From contig NZ_JAAIIG010000004.1 of NCBI RefSeq assembly GCF_012932375.1, positions 62,001-126,000 of the forward strand: a DNA stretch of 64,000 nucleotides, read 5' to 3'. Each line of letters starts with the position of its first letter. The stretch's first letter is position 1. Below the pieces are notes generated by a model, which was given only the letters and a program-made list of their open reading frames with translations, had not been told where the DNA came from and ran no database searches. This DNA is from Bifidobacterium olomucense (GTDB lineage: Bacteria; Actinomycetota; Actinomycetes; Actinomycetales; Bifidobacteriaceae). The position numbers were made by a program, and so were the translations under genes. Shown here piece by piece: positions 28,699-36,870 of this stretch.

Positions 28699-30180
28699 AT
28701 GCGTCAGGGCTTCGACAACAAGAAGTATATTGAGCTGCAGTCCGATAACATTCGAAAGCGCATCGCACAGTTCGGCGGCAAGCTGTATTTGGAATTCGGA
28801 GGCAAACTATTCGATGACTACCACGCCTCCCGCGTGCTGCCGGGCTTCGAGCCAGACGTGAAATTCCAGATGCTCAAAACCATGGCGCACGATGTGGAAG
28901 TCGTCATCGCCATCAACGCCAATCACATTCAACAAGGCAAGGCCCGCGGCGATCTCGGCATCCCTTATGACGAGGACGTATTGCGGCTGATCGATATTTT
29001 CCGTTCGCACGGCCTATATGTAGGTTCCGTGGTGCTCACCCAGTACGCCGGGCAGCCGGCCGCCGACGCCTACCGTCACCGCCTCGAACAGCTTGGCGTC
29101 ACTTGCTACCTGCATTACCCGATCGCCGGCTACCCGCATGACATCGAACACATCGTCTCCGAGGATGGCTACGGTCGGAACGATTACGTTGAAACCAGTC
29201 GTCCGCTTATCGTGGTCACCGCGCCCGGCCCCGGATCCGGCAAGCTTGCCACCTGTCTGAGTCAGCTCTACCATGAGCATCGCCGTGGTATTCAGGCTGG
29301 ATACGCCAAGTACGAGACCTTCCCGATCTGGAACTTGCCGCTAAATCACCCTGTCAACATCGCATACGAGGCCGCAACCGTGGATTTGGACGATGCCAAC
29401 ATCATCGATCCGTTCCATCTGGAAGCGCACGGCGAGACCACCGTCAATTACAACCGTGATGTCGAGGCGTTTCCTGTACTCAAGGCCATGATGGAACGCA
29501 TCATGGGCGAGAGCCCCTATCAGAGCCCCACCGATATGGGCGTGAACATGGCAGGGTATGCGATCAGCGACGATGAGGCTTGCCGCGAAGCCGCGAAACT
29601 TGAGATCGTACGCCGATATTTCACCGCATGCGTGGATTTGAAACGTAGCGGCACCGGAGAGGAACAGGTCGAACGTCTGCTGTCGATTATGAAAAAGGCC
29701 GGTGTGGATGAGAACCTGTCCCCTGCCCGCGCCGCAGCTCTGGACAAGGAAGCGTCCACCGGCGCACCTGCCGGAGCGATGGTATTGTCCGACGGCCGAG
29801 TCATCACCGGCAAAACCGGAGTGTTGCTCGGCGCAGCCAGCGCACTGCTCATGAATGCGCTCAAAGCCGTCACCGACGTAGACCCCGAGCTTCCGGTGAT
29901 CGACGACAATGCCATCGAACCTATCTGCCGGTTGAAAACAGAGCATCTCAACAGCGAAAACCGACGGCTGCATTCCGACGAGACATTAATCGCGTTGTCA
30001 ATCACCAGCGCCACCAGCCCCGAGGCCGCCCGGGTGATCAACGGTCTTGAACAGTTGCGCGGGGCCGACGCCTTCTTCTCGGTTATCATCTCCGCAACCG
30101 ACGAAGCGCTGTATCGCAAACTCGGCATTACTGTCTGTTGCGAACCGAAATACGAACGAGTCAGCCTATACCATAAATAA
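28699..30180 (+). CDS. DUF1846-family protein
   Basis: 493-residue soluble protein matching the DUF1846 family. It starts with RQGFDNKKYIELQSDNIRKR, contains TAPGPGSGKLATCLSQLYHE (a P-loop-like glycine turn) and KYETFPIWNLPLNHPVN. The biochemical role is unknown to me; similarity to nucleotide-binding or peptidase folds has been suggested from structures but is not proven. The ATG at 28699 follows GGAAAGGAA. It seems to be a single-gene unit, with a hairpin at 30322-30353 behind it. Confidence 0.88.
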   Translation: MRQGFDNKKYIELQSDNIRKRIAQFGGKLYLEFGGKLFDDYHASRVLPGFEPDVKFQMLKTMAHDVEVVIAINANHIQQGKARGDLGIPYDEDVLRLIDIFRSHGLYVGSVVLTQYAGQPAADAYRHRLEQLGVTCYLHYPIAGYPHDIEHIVSEDGYGRNDYVETSRPLIVVTAPGPGSGKLATCLSQLYHEHRRGIQAGYAKYETFPIWNLPLNHPVNIAYEAATVDLDDANIIDPFHLEAHGETTVNYNRDVEAFPVLKAMMERIMGESPYQSPTDMGVNMAGYAISDDEACREAAKLEIVRRYFTACVDLKRSGTGEEQVERLLSIMKKAGVDENLSPARAAALDKEASTGAPAGAMVLSDGRVITGKTGVLLGAASALLMNALKAVTDVDPELPVIDDNAIEPICRLKTEHLNSENRRLHSDETLIALSITSATSPEAARVINGLEQLRGADAFFSVIISATDEALYRKLGITVCCEPKYERVSLYHK

Positions 30181-30321
30181 AGTTCAGATCGTCAAGGGCA
30201 CCATGGTCCGCGACTGTCAGCCAGTAAACAGGAAGGAGTCAGGCAGAAGCTCAAGCAGAGGCCGAAAGCCCAGTCCATCACATTCATTCCCCGAGCATTG
30301 AATCTCTGAGAATCATGCGTT

Positions 30322-30353
30322 CAGACCACGGCACCGATAACTGTCGTGGTCTG
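30322..30353 (+). terminator. Hairpin after the DUF1846 gene
   Basis: A 9-bp stem, CAGACCACG and its complement, with a 14-base loop is followed by a short T-containing tail. It lies about 140 bases after the stop codon and shortly before the acyltransferase gene. Confidence 0.5.
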
Positions 30354-30404
30354 TTGCTGTAATGCATGCGAGAAAGAGTGGTTTTAGAGGTAAGAAGAAT
30401 AACA

Positions 30405-32291
30405 GTGGCATCTGCAACGCATGGACGGTTCATCGGACTCGACGGCATTAAAGGATTCGCTCTCATCGGCATCATGCTGTATCACTGCATGCAGCAGCAG
30501 CTGCCCGGCGGATTCTACGGCGTCGATATGTTCTTCACCGTATCCGGATTCCTTATTGCGGCCAGCCTGTTCCGCTCGCTTGCTGCCAAAGGTTCGATAA
30601 ACCTCGAACGGTATATTCCCAAACGTGCGGTCAGGCTCTACCCGGGACTTTTGTTGCTGATTCCGGTAATCGTCTCCGTCGGGTGGCTGTTTGACAAAGA
30701 CATGCTGGTCTCCATCCGCAATCAGGTCATCACCGTGTTGCTCGGATGCTATAACTGGTATGCCATTGCGGGCGGGCAGAGCTATTTCGATCAGATGAAT
30801 CCGCAGGTGTTCCGCCATCTATGGTTCATCGGCGTACTCATGCAGTTCTATGTGATCATCCCACTGATTGCATGGCTGATGTGGAAGATCCGACGTACAC
30901 ATCTTGCCTCATTGATTCCGTTGGCGCTTGCGGCCGGCAGCGGCGCAGCCATGTGGTATCTCTACGTGCCGGGCGCAGATCCGACCCGAGTATATTTCGG
31001 CACCGACACTCACGGCGTGGGGCTGATGCTTGGTGTGGCTCTCGCGTGGTGGGTCACCGCCGATCAGCGCCACCATGCGCACAGCGATTTCCCCGCCACG
31101 CGCATGGCCCGTTCCGGTCGACGGAGTCTCGGTACGCATACTGCGCAACAGCACAACTCACTTGAGCGTCATCTCTGGTACGCCGTTGCGCCGCTGTTCG
31201 CTTTTCTTAGTCTTATCGCGCTGATTTGCATGGCCATCCTTGGCAAGCAGGACGCGTTCGCGTTCCGCGGCGGCATTCTTCTGTCCAGTCTGCTCTCTGT
31301 GCTGCTTATCGCCGGCACAATCTCACAGGACTCATGGATGCAAAGCCTTATGGTGTTCAAGCCGCTGGCTGCTCTCGGCAAGTATTCGTACGGCATTTAC
31401 CTGTGGCATTGGCCGCTGTGGATTCTTTCCGGTGCGCTGGCTCCAAAGATTTTCAAAACGGCCGGTCCATGGACTTTGGTCATGACCGCAACACTCACCG
31501 CTGTGGCCGCGACCATCTCCTGGATCATGGTCGAAAAACCGGCCGCCAAGTATTCTGCATTGTTCGTGCTTGTTCCCTACCGTAATGTGACGGCGCTGCA
31601 CATCGTGCGCGCAATCATTGTTGACCTGATCGTAGTAGCCTCCGTGTTCGGCACCGTACAGGGCATGGTCAACGCCCCGGACAAAACGGCCATGCAAATG
31701 CAGCTCGAGCAGCAAGCCCAGCAACTTGAAGCACAGCAGAAAGCCAATCATGAACTGATTCGCAAAGCGGTACCTGCTCCTCCCAAGCCGAAGCATGAGA
31801 TGCCCACCGGAGACCAGATCACCGCCATCGGAGATTCGGTCATGCTGGCTTCTTCCGATGGTCTTTCCTCGGTGTTCCCCGGTATCAATACCGACGCCAG
31901 CGTCTCTCGTTCGATCATGGTAGCCCCCGAACTACTCGGCAACGATCTTACGGCCGGCACATTGCGCCAATGGGTGCTGCTGGGATTGGCCACCAACTCC
32001 GCCATTACCCCCGATCAGCTTGATCAGATCCACAACATGATTGGACCTGATCGTGTCCTTGTACTGGTCAACGCCCATGGCGATCGTACCTGGATCCCAC
32101 CGACCAATCAGGTGCTTGCGGACTATGCCGCCGCTCATCCGGACGATGTGCTGCTCGTGGACTGGGATGCCGCGGCAACGGCGAATCCACAGATACTTGG
32201 TTCAGACGGCATTCACCCGACCATCGGCAGCGATCTTTATGCGCAAACGGTCAAGCAATCCATCGCTCAATGGATCAAGGCCGGCCACTGA
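30405..32291 (+). CDS. OafA-type membrane O-acyltransferase fused to an SGNH domain
   Basis: About 628 residues. The N-terminal acyltransferase-3 domain has about ten membrane spans and keeps IMLYHCMQQ (catalytic-type His) and GFYGVDMFFTVSGFLI. After a Gln/Ala-rich coiled-coil linker (about residues 425-455) comes an extracytoplasmic SGNH hydrolase-like domain with AIGDSVMLAS and a terminal DGIHPT (Asp-x-x-His). Such proteins acetylate cell-wall or surface glycans. The start is uncertain: the GTG at 30405 fits best, while an ATG at 30366 lacks a ribosome site. Confidence 0.88.
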   Translation: MASATHGRFIGLDGIKGFALIGIMLYHCMQQQLPGGFYGVDMFFTVSGFLIAASLFRSLAAKGSINLERYIPKRAVRLYPGLLLLIPVIVSVGWLFDKDMLVSIRNQVITVLLGCYNWYAIAGGQSYFDQMNPQVFRHLWFIGVLMQFYVIIPLIAWLMWKIRRTHLASLIPLALAAGSGAAMWYLYVPGADPTRVYFGTDTHGVGLMLGVALAWWVTADQRHHAHSDFPATRMARSGRRSLGTHTAQQHNSLERHLWYAVAPLFAFLSLIALICMAILGKQDAFAFRGGILLSSLLSVLLIAGTISQDSWMQSLMVFKPLAALGKYSYGIYLWHWPLWILSGALAPKIFKTAGPWTLVMTATLTAVAATISWIMVEKPAAKYSALFVLVPYRNVTALHIVRAIIVDLIVVASVFGTVQGMVNAPDKTAMQMQLEQQAQQLEAQQKANHELIRKAVPAPPKPKHEMPTGDQITAIGDSVMLASSDGLSSVFPGINTDASVSRSIMVAPELLGNDLTAGTLRQWVLLGLATNSAITPDQLDQIHNMIGPDRVLVLVNAHGDRTWIPPTNQVLADYAAAHPDDVLLVDWDAAATANPQILGSDGIHPTIGSDLYAQTVKQSIAQWIKAGH

Positions 32292-32487
32292 ACCGAAGTT
32301 CACCGCAAGACGAATACCATCGAGATCCTCATCGAATATCGGCCTGAGACGGGGATGTGCAAGATATGTCATCCGTGATCGCGCGCTTCGTGGTACGTCC
32401 GGTGAACATCCGGCAACGCGGGCGTGACTTCCCCGTCGTCAAGCACAGCTAGACTGAAAAAGCAGTTCAGACCACACGTTGGGAGTA

Positions 32488-33510
32488 ATGGTGAGCGCAA
32501 TCCTCGAAGGAAAGCCTGATAAAAACCTCATTCTCGTTACGGGAAGAATTCATCCGAAGCTGGCTCAGGACGTTGCCGATCAACTTGGCATCGATGTCCT
32601 GGAAACCACAGCGTATGACTTCGCCAACGGCGAGATGTATGTGCGGTACACCGAATCGGTGCGCGGTGCCGATGTATTCGTATTGCAAAGCCACTACAAG
32701 CCTATTAACAAGGCCATCATGGAACAGCTCATCATGATTGATGCGCTCAAGCGTGCCTCCGCCCGTTCCATCACTGCTGTATGCCCGTTGCTTGGGTATT
32801 CCCGTCAGGATAAGAAGCATCGTGGTCGTGAGCCTATTTCGTGCCGTCTGGTGTTCGATCTGCTTAAGACCGCCGGTGCGGACCGCATCATGTCTGTGGA
32901 TTTGCATGCCGCACAGTCTCAGGGCTTCTTCGACGGGCCGGTAGACCATCTCATCGCCATGCCGGTGCTGGTCGATTACATTCGCGATCGTTTCCAGGGA
33001 CATCTGGACAATGTGGCAGTCGTTTCACCGGATGCCGGACGTATTCGCGTCGCGGAACAATGGGCACAGCGCCTCGGCGGCGGCCCGCTTGCCTTCGTCC
33101 ACAAGACTCGTGACATCACTCGCCCGAATCAGGCCGTCGCAAACCGCGTGGTCGGTGACGTAGCCGGCAAGGATTGTGTACTGGTCGATGATTTGATTGA
33201 CACCGCCGGCACCATCGCCGGTGCATGCCACGTGCTTCAAGACGCCGGAGCCAAGTCGGTGACCGTGGTAGCCACTCACGGCGTGCTTTCGGGACCTGCC
33301 ATCGAACGATTGAAGAACTGCGGAGCGCGAGAGGTCGTGCTCACGGACACCGTCCCGATTCCGGACGAGAAGCGTTGGGATGGTCTTACCGTGCTCTCGA
33401 TCGCCCCTCTGCTGGCCAGCGCCATACGTGCCGTGTTCGAAGACGGATCGGTGGCCGAGCTGTTCGATACGTATCCTGAGCATCACGGTCAGGGCTTCCT
33501 GTTCGCATGA
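32488..33510 (+). CDS. prs: Ribose-phosphate pyrophosphokinase
   Basis: Makes PRPP from ribose-5-phosphate and ATP for nucleotide, His and Trp synthesis. 340 residues. It has the flexible-loop KTRDITRPNQ segment, the PRPP-binding loop VLVDDLIDTAGT and DLHAAQSQGFF (usually DLHAGQIQGFF). Starts at ATG 32488 or GTG 32491 are both served by GGGAG. A tRNA-Gln gene and glmU follow, and the prs/glmU neighbourhood is common in actinobacteria. Confidence 0.96.
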   Translation: MVSAILEGKPDKNLILVTGRIHPKLAQDVADQLGIDVLETTAYDFANGEMYVRYTESVRGADVFVLQSHYKPINKAIMEQLIMIDALKRASARSITAVCPLLGYSRQDKKHRGREPISCRLVFDLLKTAGADRIMSVDLHAAQSQGFFDGPVDHLIAMPVLVDYIRDRFQGHLDNVAVVSPDAGRIRVAEQWAQRLGGGPLAFVHKTRDITRPNQAVANRVVGDVAGKDCVLVDDLIDTAGTIAGACHVLQDAGAKSVTVVATHGVLSGPAIERLKNCGAREVVLTDTVPIPDEKRWDGLTVLSIAPLLASAIRAVFEDGSVAELFDTYPEHHGQGFLFA

Positions 33511-33609
33511 CCTCACGTGCCGGGCGAGACATCATCTCCCGGTTCTGCGCAACACGACTTGCCGATGATGTCTTGCTCAATCCGGCACATATGGTATAAA
33601 TAAATATTT

Positions 33610-33627
33610 GTGGGTTGTAAGACCCAC
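33610..33627 (+). other. Small hairpin before tRNA-Gln
   Basis: GTGGGT and ACCCAC enclose a 6-base loop and end three bases before the mature tRNA 5' end. It might be part of the leader cut by RNase P or a promoter-linked dyad. Confidence 0.4.
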
Positions 33628-33630
33628 CAC

Positions 33631-33701
33631 TCCCCCATGGTGTAATGGCAGCACACGGGTCTTTGGAACCCTTTGTCTTGGTTCGAGTCCAGGTGGGGGA
33701 G
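33631..33701 (+). tRNA. tRNA-Gln(TTG)
   Basis: A 71-nt cloverleaf: acceptor TCCCCCA pairs with TGGGGGA, discriminator G, no encoded CCA. The anticodon loop CTTTGGA gives TTG, reading CAA and CAG. The T arm contains GGTTCGAGTCC. It lies between prs and glmU. Confidence 0.95.
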
Positions 33702-33784
33702 CTAGTTGACGGCCGTCCGGACATCCGGGCGGCCGTCTATTGTTTTGAGATGATTCAATTACTGGTATTCCAAACGAAGGGAAT

Positions 33785-35176
33785 ATGTCCGTTATGGCAT
33801 TATCTGCTGCCATTGTGCTCGCCGCTGGCGAAGGCACACGCATGCGCTCCAACAAACCGAAGGTGCTGCACACTTTCGCCGGAAAAACCTTCCTGAATCG
33901 AGTTATGGATTCAGTCGCGGCGCTGGAGCCGGACACACTGGCCGTTGTCGTTCATTTCCAAGCTGAACGAGTATCCGAAGCGGCGCGTTCCTACAATGAA
34001 CATGTCGCCATCGTCAATCAGGATGATATTCCCGGCACCGGTCGTGCCGTGCAATGTGCGATGGCCCAACTCGCCGATCAGGGTCAGCTCAATGGCCCGG
34101 TGCTGATCGCAGCTTCCGATATGCCGCTGCTGGACAGCCGCACACTACGTGAACTAGTCGATTTCCATTCTGCTTCCGGCAATGGTGCCACCGTCCTGAC
34201 CACCATCCTTGATGATCCCACTGGGTACGGCCGCATCATCCGTGATCGCGAAGGCAATGTACTGCGTATTGTGGAGCAGAAGGACGCCAATCGCAGTGAG
34301 TTGGCAGTTCAAGAGGTGAACACCTCCGTGTATGTGTTCGACGCGGCTTTGTTGGTTCAGGCCATCGCCGATCTCAAATCCAATAACGCGCAGGGCGAGT
34401 TCTATCTCACCGATGCCTTGGAAACCGCCCGCTCCGCCGGCAAGGTCGGCGCCTTCACCGCACCCGACCCGTTGACTGTCGAAGGTGTAAACGACCGAGT
34501 GCAACTGTCCGCATTGTCCAAGACATACAACCGACGTGTCTGCGAACACTGGATGCGCGAGGGAGTGACCATTCTCGATCCGGAGACTACATGGATCGAA
34601 GACGATGTGCAGATCGGCCGCGATGCCACTATTCTGCCCGGCTGCTTCCTGCAAGGTCACACGGTAATCGGACAGGATGCTGTAGTCGGCCCCTACACCA
34701 CGCTTATCGACGCAGTGATAGACGACGGTGCCACCGTTGAACGTTCCCGCGTTCAGGAGTCGCATATCGGAGCCCGTACCAACATCGGCCCTTGGACTTA
34801 TTTGCGTCCGGGCAACGAATTCGGCGAAGACGCCAAGGCCGGCGCGTTCGTGGAAATGAAGAAAGCCCATATCGGCAACGGTACGAAGGTTCCTCATCTG
34901 AGCTATATAGGTGACGCTCAGCTCGGCGAACATACCAACATCGGAGGCGGCACCATTACCGCCAATTATGATGGCGTGCATAAGAACCGCACCGTTATCG
35001 GTGCCGGATGTCATGTCGGTGCCGGCAATCTGTTCGTGGCTCCGGTCGAGGTGGGAGACAATGTGACCACCGGTGCCGGCTCTGTGGTACGTCACGCCGT
35101 GCCCAGCGACACGATGGTCTACTCCGAGAACACGCAGCATAACGTCGAGGGCTGGAAGCCCGCTTGGGAGCGCTGA
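33785..35176 (+). CDS. glmU: Bifunctional UDP-GlcNAc pyrophosphorylase / glucosamine-1-phosphate acetyltransferase
   Basis: Makes UDP-GlcNAc for peptidoglycan, 463 residues. The N-terminal uridyltransferase has LAAGEGTRMRSNKPKVLH. The C-terminal left-handed beta-helix (about 260-450) has the hexapeptide repeats and the GGTITANYDGVHK active-site segment. The ATG at 33785 follows AAGGGA. rsfS starts three bases after its stop, so the two are cotranscribed and probably coupled. Confidence 0.97.
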   Translation: MSVMALSAAIVLAAGEGTRMRSNKPKVLHTFAGKTFLNRVMDSVAALEPDTLAVVVHFQAERVSEAARSYNEHVAIVNQDDIPGTGRAVQCAMAQLADQGQLNGPVLIAASDMPLLDSRTLRELVDFHSASGNGATVLTTILDDPTGYGRIIRDREGNVLRIVEQKDANRSELAVQEVNTSVYVFDAALLVQAIADLKSNNAQGEFYLTDALETARSAGKVGAFTAPDPLTVEGVNDRVQLSALSKTYNRRVCEHWMREGVTILDPETTWIEDDVQIGRDATILPGCFLQGHTVIGQDAVVGPYTTLIDAVIDDGATVERSRVQESHIGARTNIGPWTYLRPGNEFGEDAKAGAFVEMKKAHIGNGTKVPHLSYIGDAQLGEHTNIGGGTITANYDGVHKNRTVIGAGCHVGAGNLFVAPVEVGDNVTTGAGSVVRHAVPSDTMVYSENTQHNVEGWKPAWER

Positions 35177-35179
35177 ATC

Positions 35180-35608
35180 GTGCCGGCATTGCAAGACTCA
35201 ATCAACGCGGTCCGCGTGGCCGCTGAAGCTGCCGACCGTATCAAGGCCACCGATATCGTAGCCTTCGATGTAGCGGATTTACTGGGTATCACCGATATCA
35301 TGATGATTGCCGGGGCCTCCAACGAACGCCAGGTCTTGGCGGTGGCCGAAGAAATCGAAAAAGATCTGTATCTCAAATGCGACGGCCGTCAGCCACGTTC
35401 TCGCGAAGGCTTGACCGAAGGACAGTGGGTACTGCTCGACTACGGCGATTTCGTGGTTCATGTCATGCATGAGGAGTCACGCGAATTCTACGGTCTTGAA
35501 CGTCTGTGGAAGGACTGTGCGTCCATCGATCTGCAGCTCGCTCATCCAGAAGAACGTTCGCTTTCCGACGCAGTCCGCAGCAACGAGCCGATGGCCGCCA
35601 TTGACTGA
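35180..35608 (+). CDS. rsfS: Ribosomal silencing factor RsfS (Iojap family)
   Basis: Binds ribosomal protein L14 and blocks joining of ribosomal subunits when nutrients are short. 142 residues. The family core reads IVAFDVADLLGITDIMMIA, then GDFVVHVMHEESREFYGLERLW. It starts with GTG at 35180; its ribosome site GGGAG lies inside the end of glmU. A phosphatase gene follows after 13 bases, a grouping common in actinobacteria. Confidence 0.95.
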   Translation: MPALQDSINAVRVAAEAADRIKATDIVAFDVADLLGITDIMMIAGASNERQVLAVAEEIEKDLYLKCDGRQPRSREGLTEGQWVLLDYGDFVVHVMHEESREFYGLERLWKDCASIDLQLAHPEERSLSDAVRSNEPMAAID

Positions 35609-35621
35609 TAGGAAAACACGG

Positions 35622-36359
35622 ATGGCAGTACAACACGTTCGCTCGATCTTTCTGATTCGTCATGGACGCACTTCCTACAACGCCGCGCATAAGCTGCAGG
35701 GGCAGGTGGATATCCCGCTGGATTCCGTGGGCGAGTGGCAGGTGCGTCAGACCGCTTCGGCGCTGAAAAAGCTGTATGTAGACACTCGGCCGCAAAACGA
35801 CCGACGCATTATCGTGTGTTCAGACCTGTCCCGTGCGCACGCCACCGCGCAGGCCTTTGCCGATGTGTTGGGCGGCAGCGAAGCGGGCATCGAGGTCCAT
35901 GATGATCCGCGTGTCAGAGAACGCAGTTTCGGCGACTGGGATGGACATGCCGTAAGCGAATTGTCGGAGCGTTATCCCGAGGATTTCCGTTCATGGATGG
36001 AGCATCGCGGCGGCGAGCTCAAATACGGCGCCGAGCCGAAAGAGCATGTCGGCTCACGTGGCGTTGAAGCATTGATGGATTGGTCTACCCGCGCCGGCGA
36101 CGATACGGATCTATTCGTGTTCTCGCACGGCGCATGGATCGCTCAGACGTTGCAAACACTGTTGGGCTTAAGTCGTATCGATTCAACGTTCGCATCCGTC
36201 GTTTCCATGCGTAATGCGCATTGGGTGCGATTGGTGCCGATGGATGTCAGCGAGACCGCGCCGGATGGTACGGCCCGGCAGTCCACGCGATGGCGGCTGA
36301 TGGACTACAATCACGGACCGGCCATCGCCGATACGGATGAGTGGGAGCGGGAGCGCTGA
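35622..36359 (+). CDS. Histidine phosphatase / phosphoglycerate mutase-like protein
   Basis: 245 residues of the histidine phosphatase superfamily. The phospho-acceptor motif is LIRHGRTSYN near residue 12, RERSFGDWDG follows, and the second catalytic His is in VFSHGAWI. Homologues next to rsfS are variously called phosphoglycerate mutase or broad-range phosphatase; the substrate is not determined. The ATG at 35622 follows AGGAAAA. It ends the glmU-rsfS operon, with a hairpin behind at 36377. Confidence 0.9.
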   Translation: MAVQHVRSIFLIRHGRTSYNAAHKLQGQVDIPLDSVGEWQVRQTASALKKLYVDTRPQNDRRIIVCSDLSRAHATAQAFADVLGGSEAGIEVHDDPRVRERSFGDWDGHAVSELSERYPEDFRSWMEHRGGELKYGAEPKEHVGSRGVEALMDWSTRAGDDTDLFVFSHGAWIAQTLQTLLGLSRIDSTFASVVSMRNAHWVRLVPMDVSETAPDGTARQSTRWRLMDYNHGPAIADTDEWERER

Positions 36360-36376
36360 AAAGCGTTGCAATCATT

Positions 36377-36422
36377 GGTGTGTCGCACTGTTGCAGGGCC
36401 ATTACGAAACACGCGACACACC
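36377..36422 (+). terminator. Hairpin after the phosphatase gene
   Basis: GGTGTGTCGC and its perfect complement (10 bp) enclose a 26-base loop, starting 18 bases after the stop. The T-run is poor. It is the probable end of the glmU operon. Confidence 0.5.
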
Positions 36423-36427
36423 GATAG

Positions 36428-36472
36428 TTGCCTGTTTCGGACCTCCGGGGTAATGTATACGAGGTCCGAAAC
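36428..36472 (+). promoter_or_regulatory. tRNA-Ala promoter inside an inverted repeat
   Basis: A candidate -35 TTGCCT (36428-36433) and -10 TAATGT (36451-36456) are 17 bases apart, upstream of tRNA-Ala. A perfect 12-bp inverted repeat, GTTTCGGACCTC (36434-36445) and its complement (36461-36472), brackets the -10 element. This could be an operator or a structured 5' leader. Confidence 0.5.
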
Positions 36473-36491
36473 GGACTGACAACTGAATTAC

Positions 36492-36564
36492 GGGGCTATA
36501 GCGCAGCTGGTAGCGCATCTCCATGGCATGGAGAGGGTCAGGGGTTCGAATCCCCTTAGCTCCA
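36492..36564 (+). tRNA. tRNA-Ala(GGC), copy 1
   Basis: A 73-nt cloverleaf: GGGGCTA pairs with TAGCTCC (one G-T pair), discriminator A, no encoded CCA. The anticodon arm CTCC-ATGGCAT-GGAG gives GGC, reading GCC and GCU. It is identical to the copy at 36615-36687, and about 12 bases of upstream flank are duplicated too. Confidence 0.96.
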
Positions 36565-36614
36565 CGAAGAGACCACGGTCTCCCCCGATTCCAACGAATC
36601 GATAACTGAATTAC

Positions 36615-36687
36615 GGGGCTATAGCGCAGCTGGTAGCGCATCTCCATGGCATGGAGAGGGTCAGGGGTTCGAATCCCCTTAGCTCCA
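36615..36687 (+). tRNA. tRNA-Ala(GGC), copy 2
   Basis: Identical 73-nt tRNA to copy 1, repeated at a 123-base period together with its TAACTGAATTAC upstream flank. This indicates tandem duplication. A terminator follows at once. Confidence 0.96.
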
Positions 36688-36693
36688 CAGATG

Positions 36694-36725
36694 AAAGGCC
36701 GGTGCTTGTTAGTACCGGCCTTTTG
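36694..36725 (+). terminator. Terminator after the tRNA-Ala pair
   Basis: AAAGGCCGGT and ACCGGCCTTTT form a 10-bp stem around a 10-base loop, ending in four T residues. It lies 7 bases after the second tRNA-Ala. Confidence 0.85.
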
Positions 36726-36870
36726 CTAATCCGTCACCATGACGCATTCCTCCCGCATAGCAGCCGGTGAATCACGACACCTGCGTAAACGATAACACTG
36801 ATTCCCTTGTCGAAGCCATTACAATGAGGGGTGGTCCTGACAGTGTTATTTATCAAAGGAGACAAACATC

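Noticed and set aside
30181..30404. Cobalamin-riboswitch-like segment (GGTCCGCGACTGTCAGCCAG)
   Set aside because: Only a short stretch resembles the conserved core. The required stems are not formed and the next gene is an acyltransferase.
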